From: Orrella marina
Lineage (GTDB): Bacteria; Pseudomonadota; Gammaproteobacteria; Burkholderiales; Burkholderiaceae_B
DNA: 64,000 bases
Reading direction: 5' to 3'
NCBI RefSeq assembly: GCF_003058465.1
Contig: NZ_CP028901.1
Span: 3,286,001 to 3,350,000, forward strand
Part shown: positions 9,265-19,178 of the stretch, piece after piece
Position numbering within the stretch: position 1 is the stretch's first letter
Layout of the letters: every line of letters begins with the position of its first letter
The notes under the pieces: model-generated
What the model was told of the DNA's origin: nothing
Databases searched by the model: none
What the model saw: the letters and a program-made list of their open reading frames with translations, nothing else
Made by a program: the position numbers and the translations under genes

Positions 9265-10664
9265 GTCAGCAACACCGGCCAACGATTCACATCGCGATCG
9301 TTGGCCATACCAACACGGGTAAGACCTCTCTGTTGCGAACCCTGACCCGCGACCGGGCGTTTGGCGAAGTAGCCGATGCACCCGGGACCACGCGCAACGT
9401 GCAGGCTGCTTTGTGCTGGCTGGAGGGCAAGGAAGTCCTGGCCTGGTACGACACGCCTGGTCTTGAGGACAGTATTAGTCTGCGGGACTGGATTGAGTCG
9501 ATTCCGAGTGACGGCAGGCGCCTGGAAGGCTCTGATCGGGTCGAGAGGTTCCTTCAGGATGAGCACGCTGCCCGCCGGTTCGAGCAGGAGCGACGGGTTC
9601 TGAAGCAGGTTGTGCATAGCGATGCAGTCGTCTATGTCGTGGATACGCGTGAACCGGTGCTGCCCAAGTATCGGGACGAGCTGTATCTGCTCAATGCATG
9701 TGCCAGACCGGTTCTGCCTGTCCTGAACTTTACGGCCAGTCAGGGGGCGGATCCTGAGCCCTGGGTGCAGGCGCTCGCGCGGCTGGGCCTGCATATCCAC
9801 CTGAGGTTTGATACGGTCACCCCGCCCATCGATGGCGAGGCACTGGTGTTCCAGATGCTGGGCCAGCTTTTGTCGGTGAACCGGGCCGTTTTTGACCGAC
9901 TGGCAGAGCAGGCACAACGCGCCCGCAGGCAGCGACGCCAGGAGGCGCTGGAGCTGGTTGCTCAGATGCTGGTGGATGTGGCTGCGCTGGAGGATTTCAG
10001 TACGGCGTCCGGGAGCGCCACAGAAAAAACAGTTCGCAAGCAGCAAGGTGATGTCAGAAGTGCAGAGCAGCGCTGTGTCGACGGCATGCTGCTTTTGTTC
10101 CAGTTCGGCCGTGATGACTATTTGTCTGGTGATCTGGCCTGGTCAGATGGGGGCTGGGATTCTGATCCGTTCAGTCCAGACGCCATGCGTGAGGCTGGCG
10201 TGCACCTCGGAAAGGGTGCGGCCGCCGGTGCACTGGCAGGGGCGGCCGTTGACGTCATGAGTGCAGGGCTGACGTTAGGCACGGGCACGTTGATTGGTGC
10301 TGCAGCAGGGACTGCCTGGCAAGGAATTGAGCGCTGGGGCACGGATTTGTTTGCACGCGTCAAGGGAGAGCGCTCGGTTCGGGTGAGTGATGCCGTGGTG
10401 CTGGTGCTGGCGGTGCGCCAACTACAGTTGCTCGATGCGCTGGAGCACCGGGGTCACGCAGCACAAGGTCCGGTACGCCTGACGCAGGAGTGGAATGCAG
10501 AGGCCCTTCCAGGAAACGAACTGCTCAAACTGCTTGCCACTGCCAGACGTCATGACGAGTGGTCTTCTCTGCGAGGTGCCTGCGAGGATAGTGAGGCACG
10601 CACACGCGTGGTGGAGCAGGTTTGCTCGCTTTTGAATGATGCGATGCAGCACACAAGTGAGTAA
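9261..10664 (+). CDS. GTPase with C-terminal DUF3482 domain
   Basis: 467 residues. The N-terminal domain is a TRAFAC GTPase: P-loop GHTNTGKTS near residue 18, a conserved Thr in PGTTRN, and DTPGLED as the G3 motif. The expected NKxD is replaced by NFTA, so nucleotide specificity may be relaxed. The C-terminal DUF3482 part has a long Gly/Ala-rich hydrophobic stretch (GKGAAAGALAGAAVDVMSAG), as in membrane-active GTPases. An upstream GTG at 9240 is in frame, but the ATG at 9261 overlaps the DUF2868 stop as ATGA and is preferred. The constant pairing implies a joint role at the inner membrane, not yet defined. Confidence 0.88.
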   Translation: MSQQHRPTIHIAIVGHTNTGKTSLLRTLTRDRAFGEVADAPGTTRNVQAALCWLEGKEVLAWYDTPGLEDSISLRDWIESIPSDGRRLEGSDRVERFLQDEHAARRFEQERRVLKQVVHSDAVVYVVDTREPVLPKYRDELYLLNACARPVLPVLNFTASQGADPEPWVQALARLGLHIHLRFDTVTPPIDGEALVFQMLGQLLSVNRAVFDRLAEQAQRARRQRRQEALELVAQMLVDVAALEDFSTASGSATEKTVRKQQGDVRSAEQRCVDGMLLLFQFGRDDYLSGDLAWSDGGWDSDPFSPDAMREAGVHLGKGAAAGALAGAAVDVMSAGLTLGTGTLIGAAAGTAWQGIERWGTDLFARVKGERSVRVSDAVVLVLAVRQLQLLDALEHRGHAAQGPVRLTQEWNAEALPGNELLKLLATARRHDEWSSLRGACEDSEARTRVVEQVCSLLNDAMQHTSE

Positions 10665-10828
10665 TCAGGTTACACTGACTGTGACGTCGCTTGTACCAGT
10701 CCCCGCGGCGATGCTGGCCTTGCTGCGCCAGCCGCTCATCACATTGATGAGTTTCATCTAAAGATTTCGCATGTCCTGATTGGAGTTGGCCGACAAGGCT
10801 GACCGACATCGCGAATGGAGTATCAATT

Positions 10829-12163
10829 TTGTCTACAAATCAAATGTTTTCTGGCCTTGGGCTGGATGATCGCCTTGTTCGCGCGTTAAGTGAAGAAGGC
10901 TATGAGAAGCCAACCCCGATCCAGATGCAGGCTATTCCCGAAGTGCTCGCCGGGCGTGACCTGCTGGCCGCTGCACAAACCGGAACCGGCAAGACGGCCG
11001 GCTTTGCATTGCCTATTCTGCACAAGCTGATGAGCTCCCCGGCCAAGGCAACTGCCCCCGGCGCACCTCGCGTGCTGATCCTCACCCCGACGCGTGAACT
11101 CGCCGCCCAGGTGCATGAGTCCGTGGTGACCTATGGTCGTCATGGTTCGGTGACCTCGCTCGTGATGTTCGGTGGCGTCAACATCAATCCGCAGATCTCG
11201 GCCTTGCGCAAGCGAGTCGATGTTCTGGTCGCGACCCCAGGTCGCCTTCTGGACCACGTCGGACAGAAGACGCTGGATCTCTCCAAACTCGAGATCCTGG
11301 TGCTTGACGAAGCCGATCGAATGCTTGATATGGGATTCATTCGTGACATTCGCAAGATCATGACGCTGCTTCCCAGGGCGAGACAGAATCTTCTGTTTTC
11401 GGCAACGTTCTCTGATGAGATTCGTGAGCTGGCCAAAGGCATTCTGACCAATCCCGTTGAGGTATCGGTTGCCGTTCGTAATGCCACTGCAGATCGCGTC
11501 GAGCAGAAGGTTCACATGGTGGATCAGTCACTCAAGCGGGATCTTTTGAGTCACATCATTCGTGGCAGTGGCTGGCATCAGGTTCTGGTTTTTACCCGTA
11601 CCAAGCACGGTGCCAACCGCCTTGCCGAGAAACTGGTCAAGGACGGCTTGTCTGCGGCTGCGATCCATGGCAACAAGAGCCAAAGTGCTCGCACCAAGGC
11701 GCTGGAAGGTTTCAAAACCGGCAAGCTCTCGGTGCTGGTCGCAACGGATATCGCTGCCCGTGGCCTGGATATCGAGCAGCTTCCTCAGGTTGTTAACTTT
11801 GAACTACCAAATATTCCCGAGGATTATGTTCACCGCATCGGGCGAACAGCGAGAGCGGGTGCCCACGGCCAGGCCCTTTCTCTGGTTGACAAGGACGAGG
11901 TCAAGTATCTGAAGGCGATCGAGCGACTGATCAAGCAGCCCATCGTGCAGACCGCTTTGCCAGATGACTGGACACCTGGTCCAGTGACTCCCGAGGCACC
12001 GCGTCCACCCATGCGGTCACATCGCCAGGGTCAGGGACAAGGTCGTGGTCAAGGTTCAGGGCCGGCCAGAGGACAGAGTCGCGGTGCCGCAACTCCAGGG
12101 GCCCGACCCCATACGTCATCAAGCAGACCGCAGCGATCGACCAGAGCGCGACCAACCGCTTGA
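10829..12163 (+). CDS. rhlE: DEAD-box ATP-dependent RNA helicase, RhlE-like
   Basis: 444 residues with the full DEAD-box motif set: Q motif near residue 30 ([10 protein letters not shown]), AQTGTGKT (motif I), PTRELA (Ia), DEAD (II), SAT (III), ARGLDIEQL (V) and [10 protein letters not shown] (VI). The C-terminal ~70 residues form a basic, Gln/Gly/Arg-rich low-complexity tail typical of RhlE proteins, which act in ribosome assembly and mRNA turnover. The start is a TTG at 10829, eight bases after GGAG; an ATG five codons later has no such site. A strong terminator follows the stop by about 25 bp. The family is certain; assignment to RhlE over other DEAD-box groups is likely. Confidence 0.9.
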   Translation: MSTNQMFSGLGLDDRLVRALSEEGYEKPTPIQMQAIPEVLAGRDLLAAAQTGTGKTAGFALPILHKLMSSPAKATAPGAPRVLILTPTRELAAQVHESVVTYGRHGSVTSLVMFGGVNINPQISALRKRVDVLVATPGRLLDHVGQKTLDLSKLEILVLDEADRMLDMGFIRDIRKIMTLLPRARQNLLFSATFSDEIRELAKGILTNPVEVSVAVRNATADRVEQKVHMVDQSLKRDLLSHIIRGSGWHQVLVFTRTKHGANRLAEKLVKDGLSAAAIHGNKSQSARTKALEGFKTGKLSVLVATDIAARGLDIEQLPQVVNFELPNIPEDYVHRIGRTARAGAHGQALSLVDKDEVKYLKAIERLIKQPIVQTALPDDWTPGPVTPEAPRPPMRSHRQGQGQGRGQGSGPARGQSRGAATPGARPHTSSSRPQRSTRARPTA

Positions 12164-12185
12164 TGGTTAGATGATCTGAAGGACA

Positions 12186-12223
12186 AAAAGCCGGGCTTGT
12201 GGTGATTCACAGCCCGGTTTTTG
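12186..12223. terminator. Rho-independent, probably bidirectional terminator
   Basis: A 7-bp GC-rich stem (CCGGGCT / AGCCCGG, arms 12191-12197 and 12211-12217) with a 13-nt loop is followed by a T-tract on the plus strand. It is preceded by an A-tract that becomes a T-tract on the minus strand. It can end the RNA helicase transcript and also the oppositely transcribed cellulose superlocus that terminates at 12361. Confidence 0.9.
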
Positions 12224-12360
12224 TTTCCGGATGGTGCTGGCCCGTATCAGGCTACTGTCGGGTCAAGATGACCATGTCTGTCGGGTTCTATGAAACCGAA
12301 GGGCGACGTGCTGGCTGGAGTGTGCAACAGCGCGAGCGCACCAGATATCATGCCGGATAC

Positions 12361-15300
12361 TCAGTTGAAATCCACATAGGGGGTCAATCCAGCTGGTTGC
12401 AGCTGCAAGTCTCCCCGCCACGGTTTGAAGAAATATTTCAGGTACACCATCACCCGATTGGGCGCGTAGTTGTCCTGGCTTCTTTGCAGATCAATGGCAG
12501 CGCCCGCTACCCAGTGATTGCCTAACCTGCGCTCGATGGCGCCGCGCAGCGTGTAGCCAAATCCCGTGCCTGTGCTGCCTGTGCTCATGTTCGAGGCCAT
12601 GATGCTGCCCGGGGTGGCGCCTTGACTGATCAGCGCGTTGACCGGTCCTGGCATGGCGCCCATCAGCGGGTAATACGTTTGATCGTTTGTTCTGGCGACT
12701 GACACCGATACGGATCCCTGAATGTAAAACGACCAGTCATCCCAGCGCCGGGCATAGCTAACAGGTAGTCCTAGCGAGGCGTACATCTGCGGGCTGTAAT
12801 AGCCACCTTGTCCAAACGTGAAGTTGCTCAGATCCCGGTCATAGCGCCAGTACATGGCGTTGACCCCGGCAGTCAGCAACTCGTTGGGTTTGTTGATCAG
12901 ACGGCGATAGTATCCGCCCATCAGACGCAGGCGGTTGTTGTCCGCTACGTTCGTTCCGGTGAGCTTGTGATAACCGATATTGGCCCAGACACCATTTTCC
13001 AGTCCCTCATCCCAGCTCAGACTCAGAGTAGCCCCTGTGGCGAGAACGCCTCCCCAGACTGTGCCTGTTCCGGGGTCCGTCGTGCCCGCCAGAGAAAGTA
13101 GCGAGTTTGCCAGCGGACGCCGTGAGACCGTCACGCGCCAGCCCATTTCACCCAGATCACCTTCAAAGTTGACACCCCCCACCCAGTTGGAGACGGCGAA
13201 TGTGGTGGGCGTGTGGCCAATGTCAAACCCCCAGTTCTCACCCTGCCATCCCAGTGCCATTGCTGTGCCTTGAGTGGTCTGTGCGGGCACATTGCTGCAC
13301 CCGGGTAGCGATACGGACTGCCCCGTGGCGGTCTGGCCGTCGAGGATACATGTGCCAAACCGTTCGGTGATCTCGCCATTGCTGCTGGTGTCGAATGAGC
13401 CGGCATTCATGGTGATGTAGTCTGCCCGAAGGAAACCGGTACCTGACTGAACCGGCATATCCAGTTGCAGCATGGTGGTGTTGGCCCGTAGCTGAGACAC
13501 ACCAGGTGTCCCGTCTTGCCTGAACCAGGAATCAGAACTCAGTGTTAGTGTCGGATTGTTCTGCTGGTAGAGTTCTGCTGCATCAGACCGGATGCTACTT
13601 TGAAGCCAGTCCTGGGGTTCGTCAGGCGTACGCATGGCGCGCGTGAAGCTTGAATCATCCAGGGCTGCGGTCGCGTTGGACGGCTCCACGGAGTCAGAAG
13701 TGGTGTCCGGGTCAGAGGGATCGAAGACCGCTGGTCGCAGCAATGGCGAGGATGGCGTCGGGGTTGGCGGCGGAGTGAGAAGCCCAGACGCTACCATGGC
13801 GGTTCGATACAGATCGAGCGCGCCCTGCGGATCATCTGCTGCGATCAGACGGGCGTAGTCTCGATAAACCAGTGGATCCGCTGGGCCTGGGCGTTCGGTG
13901 AGTTTCCTGAAGATGGCAAAGGCCTGGGGCTTGTCGCCAGCGATCGCCAGAATCATCGCCAGCCGTCGCGAAGGCCCAGTCTCTTCGATTGGCACCACTG
14001 GCGGGTTCGCGACCAGACGTTGCCGCACGTCGTTGAGCTTGCCTTGCGCGATCAGCACTTCGAGTTCGCCGAGTCGGGCGTCGATATTGTCCGGTTCTTT
14101 CTTCAGTATTTCCTGGTAAATCTTGAGAGCCTTGGCATCACGGCCAGTCGCGAGTGACCATTCAACCAGCTGGAGCGCGAGCGCCGTGTTTTGTGGGGGT
14201 TGCTCCAGAAGGGCGAATGCACCGTCCACATCGCCCGAATCGTAGAGTGCTTGTGCCTTGGCAATGAGCAAGCGTGTCTTCAGTCGAGTTTGTAACGCGA
14301 TCATATCGTCCGTCCACTGCGCACGCGGCACGGCATCAAGCGCGGTGATTCCCGTTTCCCATTGATCGAGCGACTCCAGCAGCAGGCCGTACGCATAGAC
14401 ACTGATCGGGTCTTTGGTAAATCTGGCCAGATGGCGTTGATAGGCTTGTAATGCCGCCTGGGGCTCGCCTGCCTGCCGAAGGCTGTTAGCCAGACGAAAG
14501 CTCAACCAGGGGTCGCCCAGATCCAGTGCTTGCGCCTGCTCCAGCCATTGAGATGCTTCGAGCCAGTGGCCTTGTGCCTGCGCGGCAAGCGCCTTGTTTT
14601 CCAGATCTGCGACTTGCAAGCCGCGTCGCAAATCAGCCAGGTAGCGCTGTTGAGACGCAGGAAATGATTTGAGTCGCTCCAGGGCGACCGATGGTTCAAG
14701 CGTCGAGAGATACGCCAACAGACCACGTATCGCCGTCGAGTTGGCTGGATCCAGGTCAAAGGCCTGACGATAGTAGCGCCACGCTTGCTCATTCTGGCCT
14801 TGCCCAAGCGCAGTATCACCGAGTCCAACCAGCGCAAACGGGTTCTGAGGGTCCTGCTCATGGGCTTGCTGATACAGTCGGGTGGCGAGCGCCCAGTTCG
14901 ACTTCTCCAGTGCGGTACTAGCCTGATTGAGCAGCATCCAGTACTGTGTCGAGTCGATCAGACTGACCCAGCGCCAGGTCGAGTCGACAAGCAGTTCGTT
15001 TTCTTTGGCGAGCTCGAAGTACTTGAGTGCCTGAGCCCGGTCGTTCATGCGCAGGTACGCCAGCCCGAGGCCCCCTAGCAACTGGGGATCTTCAGGGTAA
15101 GCCTTCACTGCAGCCCTGAGTCTGGAGAGGGCCTTCTCTCCTTCGCCAGCTTCAATCATGTCCAGACCCAGACGGCCGGCCACCCAGACCGGATCGTCGA
15201 GCAATGCGCGCTGGCGACGCAAAATGTCCAGGGCTTCTGTTTCCAGACGGGTTCCTGCGTAGCGCACCACAAAGTCTCCCCACAACGTGGCGGATCGCTC

Positions 15301-16527
15301 GGTGACAGGCAGGGTGCTGAGATACTCAAATTCGCGCGCAGACGCAATCTCGCGCTGACTGGAGATTCTGGAGAGTTCGTGCAGGTACTGCAGACCCTGT
15401 TCAGGCCTGTCATCATCAAAGCTGTAGTTGGCCAGTGCGATCAGAATGTCCGGATGACGGGGGTACTTCTTTAGGAGTGCCTGGAGTTGCTGGTCTGCCT
15501 CCTGCCGGTCAACCTGTTCGCGCCCGCGTAGCCGCCAGTACTCGACCGCCAGATCCACCGTCGGGTAGGCACCCTTGAAGAGTGCGTCATATTCTTTGCG
15601 TGCGTCGCCTACACGCCCGACCGCAGCAAAAAGCCTGGCTTGCGCCAGCAGTTTTTGTGCCTCCTCGGTCGTGAGCTCAACCAGTGCTTTTGCCTGGGCC
15701 AGTGCTTGCGATCCGGGCGCTACTTCCTCAAGGGTCTTGAGATACAGACGGGCCGTCTGGACGTAACCCAGCACCAGAACCAGCCAGGAGTAGGTTTCCG
15801 CGACGATCAGCATGATGCCGAAGAACGCATCGAGCGGGTCATCCAGGTTCAGAGTGGAGCTGTAGCGCCACCAGAGGTAACGGGTCGAGACCGTCAATGA
15901 CAGCACGATCAGCACGAATGTGGAGAATCTTGAAGGGATGCGCTTGACCACCAGTGCCATGACCCACAACAAAGCCACGAATATCGACTGGGCGAGCAGA
16001 CTGAACGGCTGGGTCACCAGCAGGGCGGCAAGCGGAAAGCTGATGATCACGACGCTGCCGTAAATCAGCACCCGGGTGGCCAGACTTGATGTGGCATGCA
16101 TCTGTGATAGCCGCCGCATACTTGCAGCAGACTGAAGGCGGTTCGGGATTCGCCCCAGGAAAGCCAGATAAGTCTGCCGGATCTGCCGGGCAGACTGCCT
16201 GATGCGCTTGCGCAGTCTGGACGCACCTGGCTGGATATGCCGCACGGGCAAGACCGTGACAACCCAGAGAAGTTGCAACAGATAGCGGACTGGATCGGCG
16301 AACTGATAGGGTCGATTGTTCAGATGGGCAAACCACGGATGCATGCGTGCCCTGAGGGCGATCCAGCTCTGACTGTCGAGTCGTAGAAAAAGGTGGGCCA
16401 GAATCATGCCCGCAGCGTAGAGCAGCGAAGTCACGCGTCCCATCTCGCGATTGATACGCGCGCTTTGGTAGGCGGAGTGTATCGCCCCCTGTGATCGATG
16501 ACTCAGAAGGAAATTGCGTCCGTTCAT
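12361..16527 (-). CDS. BcsA(N-terminal)-BcsC chimeric ORF from an in-frame internal deletion
   Basis: From the ATG at 16527, which overlaps the bcsQ stop as ATGA, the ORF encodes 1388 residues. Residues 1 to ~257 match the N-terminal membrane region of E. coli-type BcsA (DPVRYLLQ, VTQPFSLLAQ, SLTVSTRYLWWRYSSTLN, AETYSWLVLVLGY). The next residues (ARLYLKTLEEVAPG) match BcsC from about its residue 85 and continue through TPR repeats to the complete C-terminal outer-membrane barrel. Missing are the BcsA glycosyltransferase and PilZ domains, all of BcsB and BcsZ, and the BcsC signal peptide. The junction is near 15755. In BcsA, what follows these membrane helices is cytosolic, so the TPR/barrel part should not reach the outer membrane. 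I infer a non-functional relic or assembly collapse. Confidence 0.85.
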   Translation of the reverse strand: MNGRNFLLSHRSQGAIHSAYQSARINREMGRVTSLLYAAGMILAHLFLRLDSQSWIALRARMHPWFAHLNNRPYQFADPVRYLLQLLWVVTVLPVRHIQPGASRLRKRIRQSARQIRQTYLAFLGRIPNRLQSAASMRRLSQMHATSSLATRVLIYGSVVIISFPLAALLVTQPFSLLAQSIFVALLWVMALVVKRIPSRFSTFVLIVLSLTVSTRYLWWRYSSTLNLDDPLDAFFGIMLIVAETYSWLVLVLGYVQTARLYLKTLEEVAPGSQALAQAKALVELTTEEAQKLLAQARLFAAVGRVGDARKEYDALFKGAYPTVDLAVEYWRLRGREQVDRQEADQQLQALLKKYPRHPDILIALANYSFDDDRPEQGLQYLHELSRISSQREIASAREFEYLSTLPVTERSATLWGDFVVRYAGTRLETEALDILRRQRALLDDPVWVAGRLGLDMIEAGEGEKALSRLRAAVKAYPEDPQLLGGLGLAYLRMNDRAQALKYFELAKENELLVDSTWRWVSLIDSTQYWMLLNQASTALEKSNWALATRLYQQAHEQDPQNPFALVGLGDTALGQGQNEQAWRYYRQAFDLDPANSTAIRGLLAYLSTLEPSVALERLKSFPASQQRYLADLRRGLQVADLENKALAAQAQGHWLEASQWLEQAQALDLGDPWLSFRLANSLRQAGEPQAALQAYQRHLARFTKDPISVYAYGLLLESLDQWETGITALDAVPRAQWTDDMIALQTRLKTRLLIAKAQALYDSGDVDGAFALLEQPPQNTALALQLVEWSLATGRDAKALKIYQEILKKEPDNIDARLGELEVLIAQGKLNDVRQRLVANPPVVPIEETGPSRRLAMILAIAGDKPQAFAIFRKLTERPGPADPLVYRDYARLIAADDPQGALDLYRTAMVASGLLTPPPTPTPSSPLLRPAVFDPSDPDTTSDSVEPSNATAALDDSSFTRAMRTPDEPQDWLQSSIRSDAAELYQQNNPTLTLSSDSWFRQDGTPGVSQLRANTTMLQLDMPVQSGTGFLRADYITMNAGSFDTSSNGEITERFGTCILDGQTATGQSVSLPGCSNVPAQTTQGTAMALGWQGENWGFDIGHTPTTFAVSNWVGGVNFEGDLGEMGWRVTVSRRPLANSLLSLAGTTDPGTGTVWGGVLATGATLSLSWDEGLENGVWANIGYHKLTGTNVADNNRLRLMGGYYRRLINKPNELLTAGVNAMYWRYDRDLSNFTFGQGGYYSPQMYASLGLPVSYARRWDDWSFYIQGSVSVSVARTNDQTYYPLMGAMPGPVNALISQGATPGSIMASNMSTGSTGTGFGYTLRGAIERRLGNHWVAGAAIDLQRSQDNYAPNRVMVYLKYFFKPWRGDLQLQPAGLTPYVDFN

Positions 16528-17255
16528 GGTCGAGCCTTCACATGCAGCTGTAACCAGGTAGCCAGTGATTGCGCATCCAGTGAGGCACTGCAATCCGGAA
16601 AGGCGCGTGTGACAGGCGTCATCAAGGCCAGTGCTTCATGCACGCATTCATCACGCTTGACCGTCACCGGTAGCAGTCTGTCGTGGTAGCGCGCTGTCCA
16701 GTCGACGATCAGATCGTTGGGCAGATCCCTTGAAGGGTCCTGCATGTTGGCCAGCAGCCGGGCCCTGGCGGGCCAGGATGTTTGTGCTAACAAGATATGG
16801 CATGCCACATCGACACTTGCAACCACGATCCGCAGGTCAAGGACAGTTTCAAGGGCTTCTTGCGTTGCCAGATGACAGGGCACACCGATCAGTATCCAGT
16901 CTGGTGACGGTTGCAGTCTGACGAGATCCTTGAGCCAGTTGAGCGAACCCGTCTGTGCCGTTGCCTGGAGTGATAAATCATGGTCAATGAGTCCAAACCG
17001 TCCGAAAGGAATCAGCGTTAACCCTTGTGTGATCTCGAATGCATGCTCGTTCCAGGACTCTCCGATTTGCTGGCCATGCGCCCAGCCAGTCGGATCTTCA
17101 AACGATACGTTAAAGTGCAGTCGGAGCATGTCGCTCGTGTTCAGATCGATGACCAGTACCCGCTGACCGGAGTCCAGTAAGGCGTCGGCGAGCATGGCAA
17201 CCATGCTGGTGGTGCCAACTCCACCCCGCAGCCCTTGTATCCCGATCGCTCTCAT
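16524..17255 (-). CDS. bcsQ: BcsQ, MinD/ParA-like ATPase of the class II cellulose locus
   Basis: 243 residues, similar along its length to E. coli BcsQ: the variant Walker A GLRGGVGTTS near residue 8, LRLHFNVSFEDPTGW, LIPFGRFGL, and DVACHILL. BcsQ is an SRP/MinD-type ATPase that forms a cytosolic complex with BcsR and BcsE and helps assemble and localise the cellulose secretion machine. The start overlaps the bcsR stop as ATGA, and its own stop overlaps the start of the BcsA-BcsC chimera, so the operon is tightly coupled. It differs strongly from the second BcsQ at 37075-37845, which is a more typical ParA. With its native BcsA deleted it may be idle or may serve the other synthase. Confidence 0.9.
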   Translation of the reverse strand: MRAIGIQGLRGGVGTTSMVAMLADALLDSGQRVLVIDLNTSDMLRLHFNVSFEDPTGWAHGQQIGESWNEHAFEITQGLTLIPFGRFGLIDHDLSLQATAQTGSLNWLKDLVRLQPSPDWILIGVPCHLATQEALETVLDLRIVVASVDVACHILLAQTSWPARARLLANMQDPSRDLPNDLIVDWTARYHDRLLPVTVKRDECVHEALALMTPVTRAFPDCSASLDAQSLATWLQLHVKARP

Positions 17256-17491
17256 GAGCCCTCCGTCTCGACCAAGGGCCCGCGTGATCTGCTCGAGCGA
17301 TGAGCATGCAGATCAACCTCGGCTAGCAGCGGCCAGCGGATGAGAGCATCTTCGCGTGCCTGCTGTGTGGCAATGTCGACGTAGTGGAACTGTCCGCCCG
17401 GCAGATGCTGTTTAAGCGAAACCAGATCATCAGCAGGTCGAAGCGTGCTGCCGGTATGGAGTTCGAAGACGGAATCAGGAGCGTTGTTCAT
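17252..17491 (-). CDS. bcsR: BcsR-like cellulose biosynthesis regulator
   Basis: 79 residues. The segment DDLVSLKQHLP and the later ALIRWPLLAEV line up with E. coli BcsR (DIVALKQAF and ALKRWPLLAEF), which is otherwise only 62 residues. BcsR binds BcsQ and is part of the cytosolic BcsRQE vestibule on BcsA. The ATG overlaps the bcsG stop (ATGA), and the stop overlaps the bcsQ ATG (ATGA). The C-terminal 15 residues (HRSSRSRGPLVETEGS) are extra and basic. The family call rests on this short but specific match and on the bcsG-bcsR-bcsQ context. Confidence 0.85.
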   Translation of the reverse strand: MNNAPDSVFELHTGSTLRPADDLVSLKQHLPGGQFHYVDIATQQAREDALIRWPLLAEVDLHAHRSSRSRGPLVETEGS

Positions 17492-19178
17492 TGTGGGTAC
17501 TCAATCCAGTTTCTGCCACCCAGGCGGATGAACGGCGAGTCCTGGTAGCGCATCACGATCGTGCCGTCATTTTCGTTGATGTGCTCGGTCTCGGGCAGCC
17601 CCTTGATCAGCGCTTCCCAGTTGATACGGGTCTCTTCGAAGGTGTTCTCGTTCAGCACTCTGGCAATCAGATCAGACAGCGCCAGAAAGCTGGTCGGCCC
17701 GGTGACATGAACAGGCGAGACGGGTGATGTGTCGGCAGTGCCGATCAGACGCACGCCCACTGGTACGTGAGTGATGTCATAGGTCGGAATCTCGCGCATG
17801 CCGGCAATCTGCATCTTGTCGGCTTTGAGTGCTGCACCATGCTCAGGAATAAAGATGACCATCACCCTGCGATCGCTCTGTTCGAGTTCGGTCATAAACT
17901 GCATGATCCCGTCGAGCAATTTCTCTGCCCGGGGCCGATAGGGTGCGGTGCGGCCTCCGCCGTCAGCAGTCGCTTCACGGTTGCCGTCATGCAGTGTGAT
18001 GGTGTTGTAAAGCAGTGCGACCCGGTCTGCGTTCTCGTTCAGACGCTTTTGCCACCAGTTGCTCAGGGTGCTGTAGTCGTCCCAGATCGGGGATCCATCG
18101 AACCCGGTCAGGCTCGGTCGCATGTCGGTCGGGATGTAAGGTGCAGGCAGGTTGCCGTTAGTCCGGATCTCGTCCAGAAACCCTTGAAATTTGCCATCGT
18201 GGTTCAACGCCGCTTCTGATGTGAAGCCAAGGGTGTTCAGGGTCTGGAACAGATAGCAGGCCGAGTCACCTTCCTTGTAAAGATCGGCGTGGGGCGTCTG
18301 ACCGCAGTTTGCCCTGAGCATGCGCAAGACAGCGGGACCGCTGTACGACGTTGAAGAGCTGAAGTTGTCAAAGATGACATCCATGTCCTTGAAGATGGGG
18401 TGAATAGTCATGTCCACCTCCTGCAGGTCGGACCAGGCCAGTGAGCAGATGCTGATGACCAGGATGTCAAAGGGCGGTCCTGACGTCGTTGAAGGAAAGT
18501 TCACGCGACGCGTGCTTTCCCGCTTGTAGAAGTCGCTTAGATAGGAGTTGAGGACGTCGTCGGTGGGTTTGCCTGTGGACGCAGCAGGTCCTTGCGCAAC
18601 AACCTCTGGCATGTCGGCGGCACCTGCGCCCGTGTTCGGGGCTATCGCACGCTGGGCCTGGGCGATGGTTGTGATGGCAGGCTGGGTGATCCAGGTCGGT
18701 AGTGTGACGTACTGGTTCAGTGCGATGCCTGTCAGGGTCAGCACGGTCAGCGTCGTGAGTCGTAGCCACTGGTAAAGATAGAGGTATACGACCAGGGTGA
18801 TGAAACCTGCTCCGACGAGTTGCCAGTTGATGAAACGTTCAATCAGTTCAAGCAGGTACCAGAGCGAGAAGCTGAAGACCTCAGGTTGCGCCAGAAGTCG
18901 TTCGATGGGCGGGTACCAGGAGTCGTGGTACAGCAGGGCGATCGCGAACGGGATGGCGATGATGTGACGGATCCTGTTGAGCCAGCCATGGCCTAACGGA
19001 AACAGGAGTGCCGCAGCAAACAGGATGTTGTAAAAACGTTGAACTGCAGGTAGCCATTCCAGAAAAGCAGCAGCTTGATCAGAAAATAGAAGTTCCAGTG
19101 CCCAAGTCCGGTCCAGCGGACAGTCGTGTCCGGTAGCGTCCGCGAGTTCACTTCGTTTGATGGCATGTTGTCCTGCAT
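17488..19178 (-). pseudogene. bcsG: bcsG, cellulose phosphoethanolamine transferase, frameshifted
   Basis: The N-terminal piece (19178 to about 19037) contains GHWNFYFLIKLLLFWNGYL, as in E. coli BcsG. The frame then breaks at a five-base A/T run (19032-19036), and the next ~100 residues continue in the -1 frame (FYNILFAAALLFPLGHGW, then ERFINWQLVGAGF) into the periplasmic catalytic domain. That domain has the nucleophile region STSYSGPAVLRMLRANCGQ, the LLYNTITLHDGN segment and PEHGAALK. Adding one base to the run gives a 563-residue protein, close to the 559 of E. coli. BcsG transfers phosphoethanolamine from phospholipid to cellulose. Whether the break is real or a sequencing error cannot be decided here. 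Confidence 0.88.

Noticed and set aside
12361..16527. Reading the chimera as an ordinary BcsC with an unusual N-terminus
   Set aside because: The first ~257 residues match BcsA membrane helices specifically (RYLWWRYSSTLN, AETYSWLVLVLGY), not any BcsC leader.
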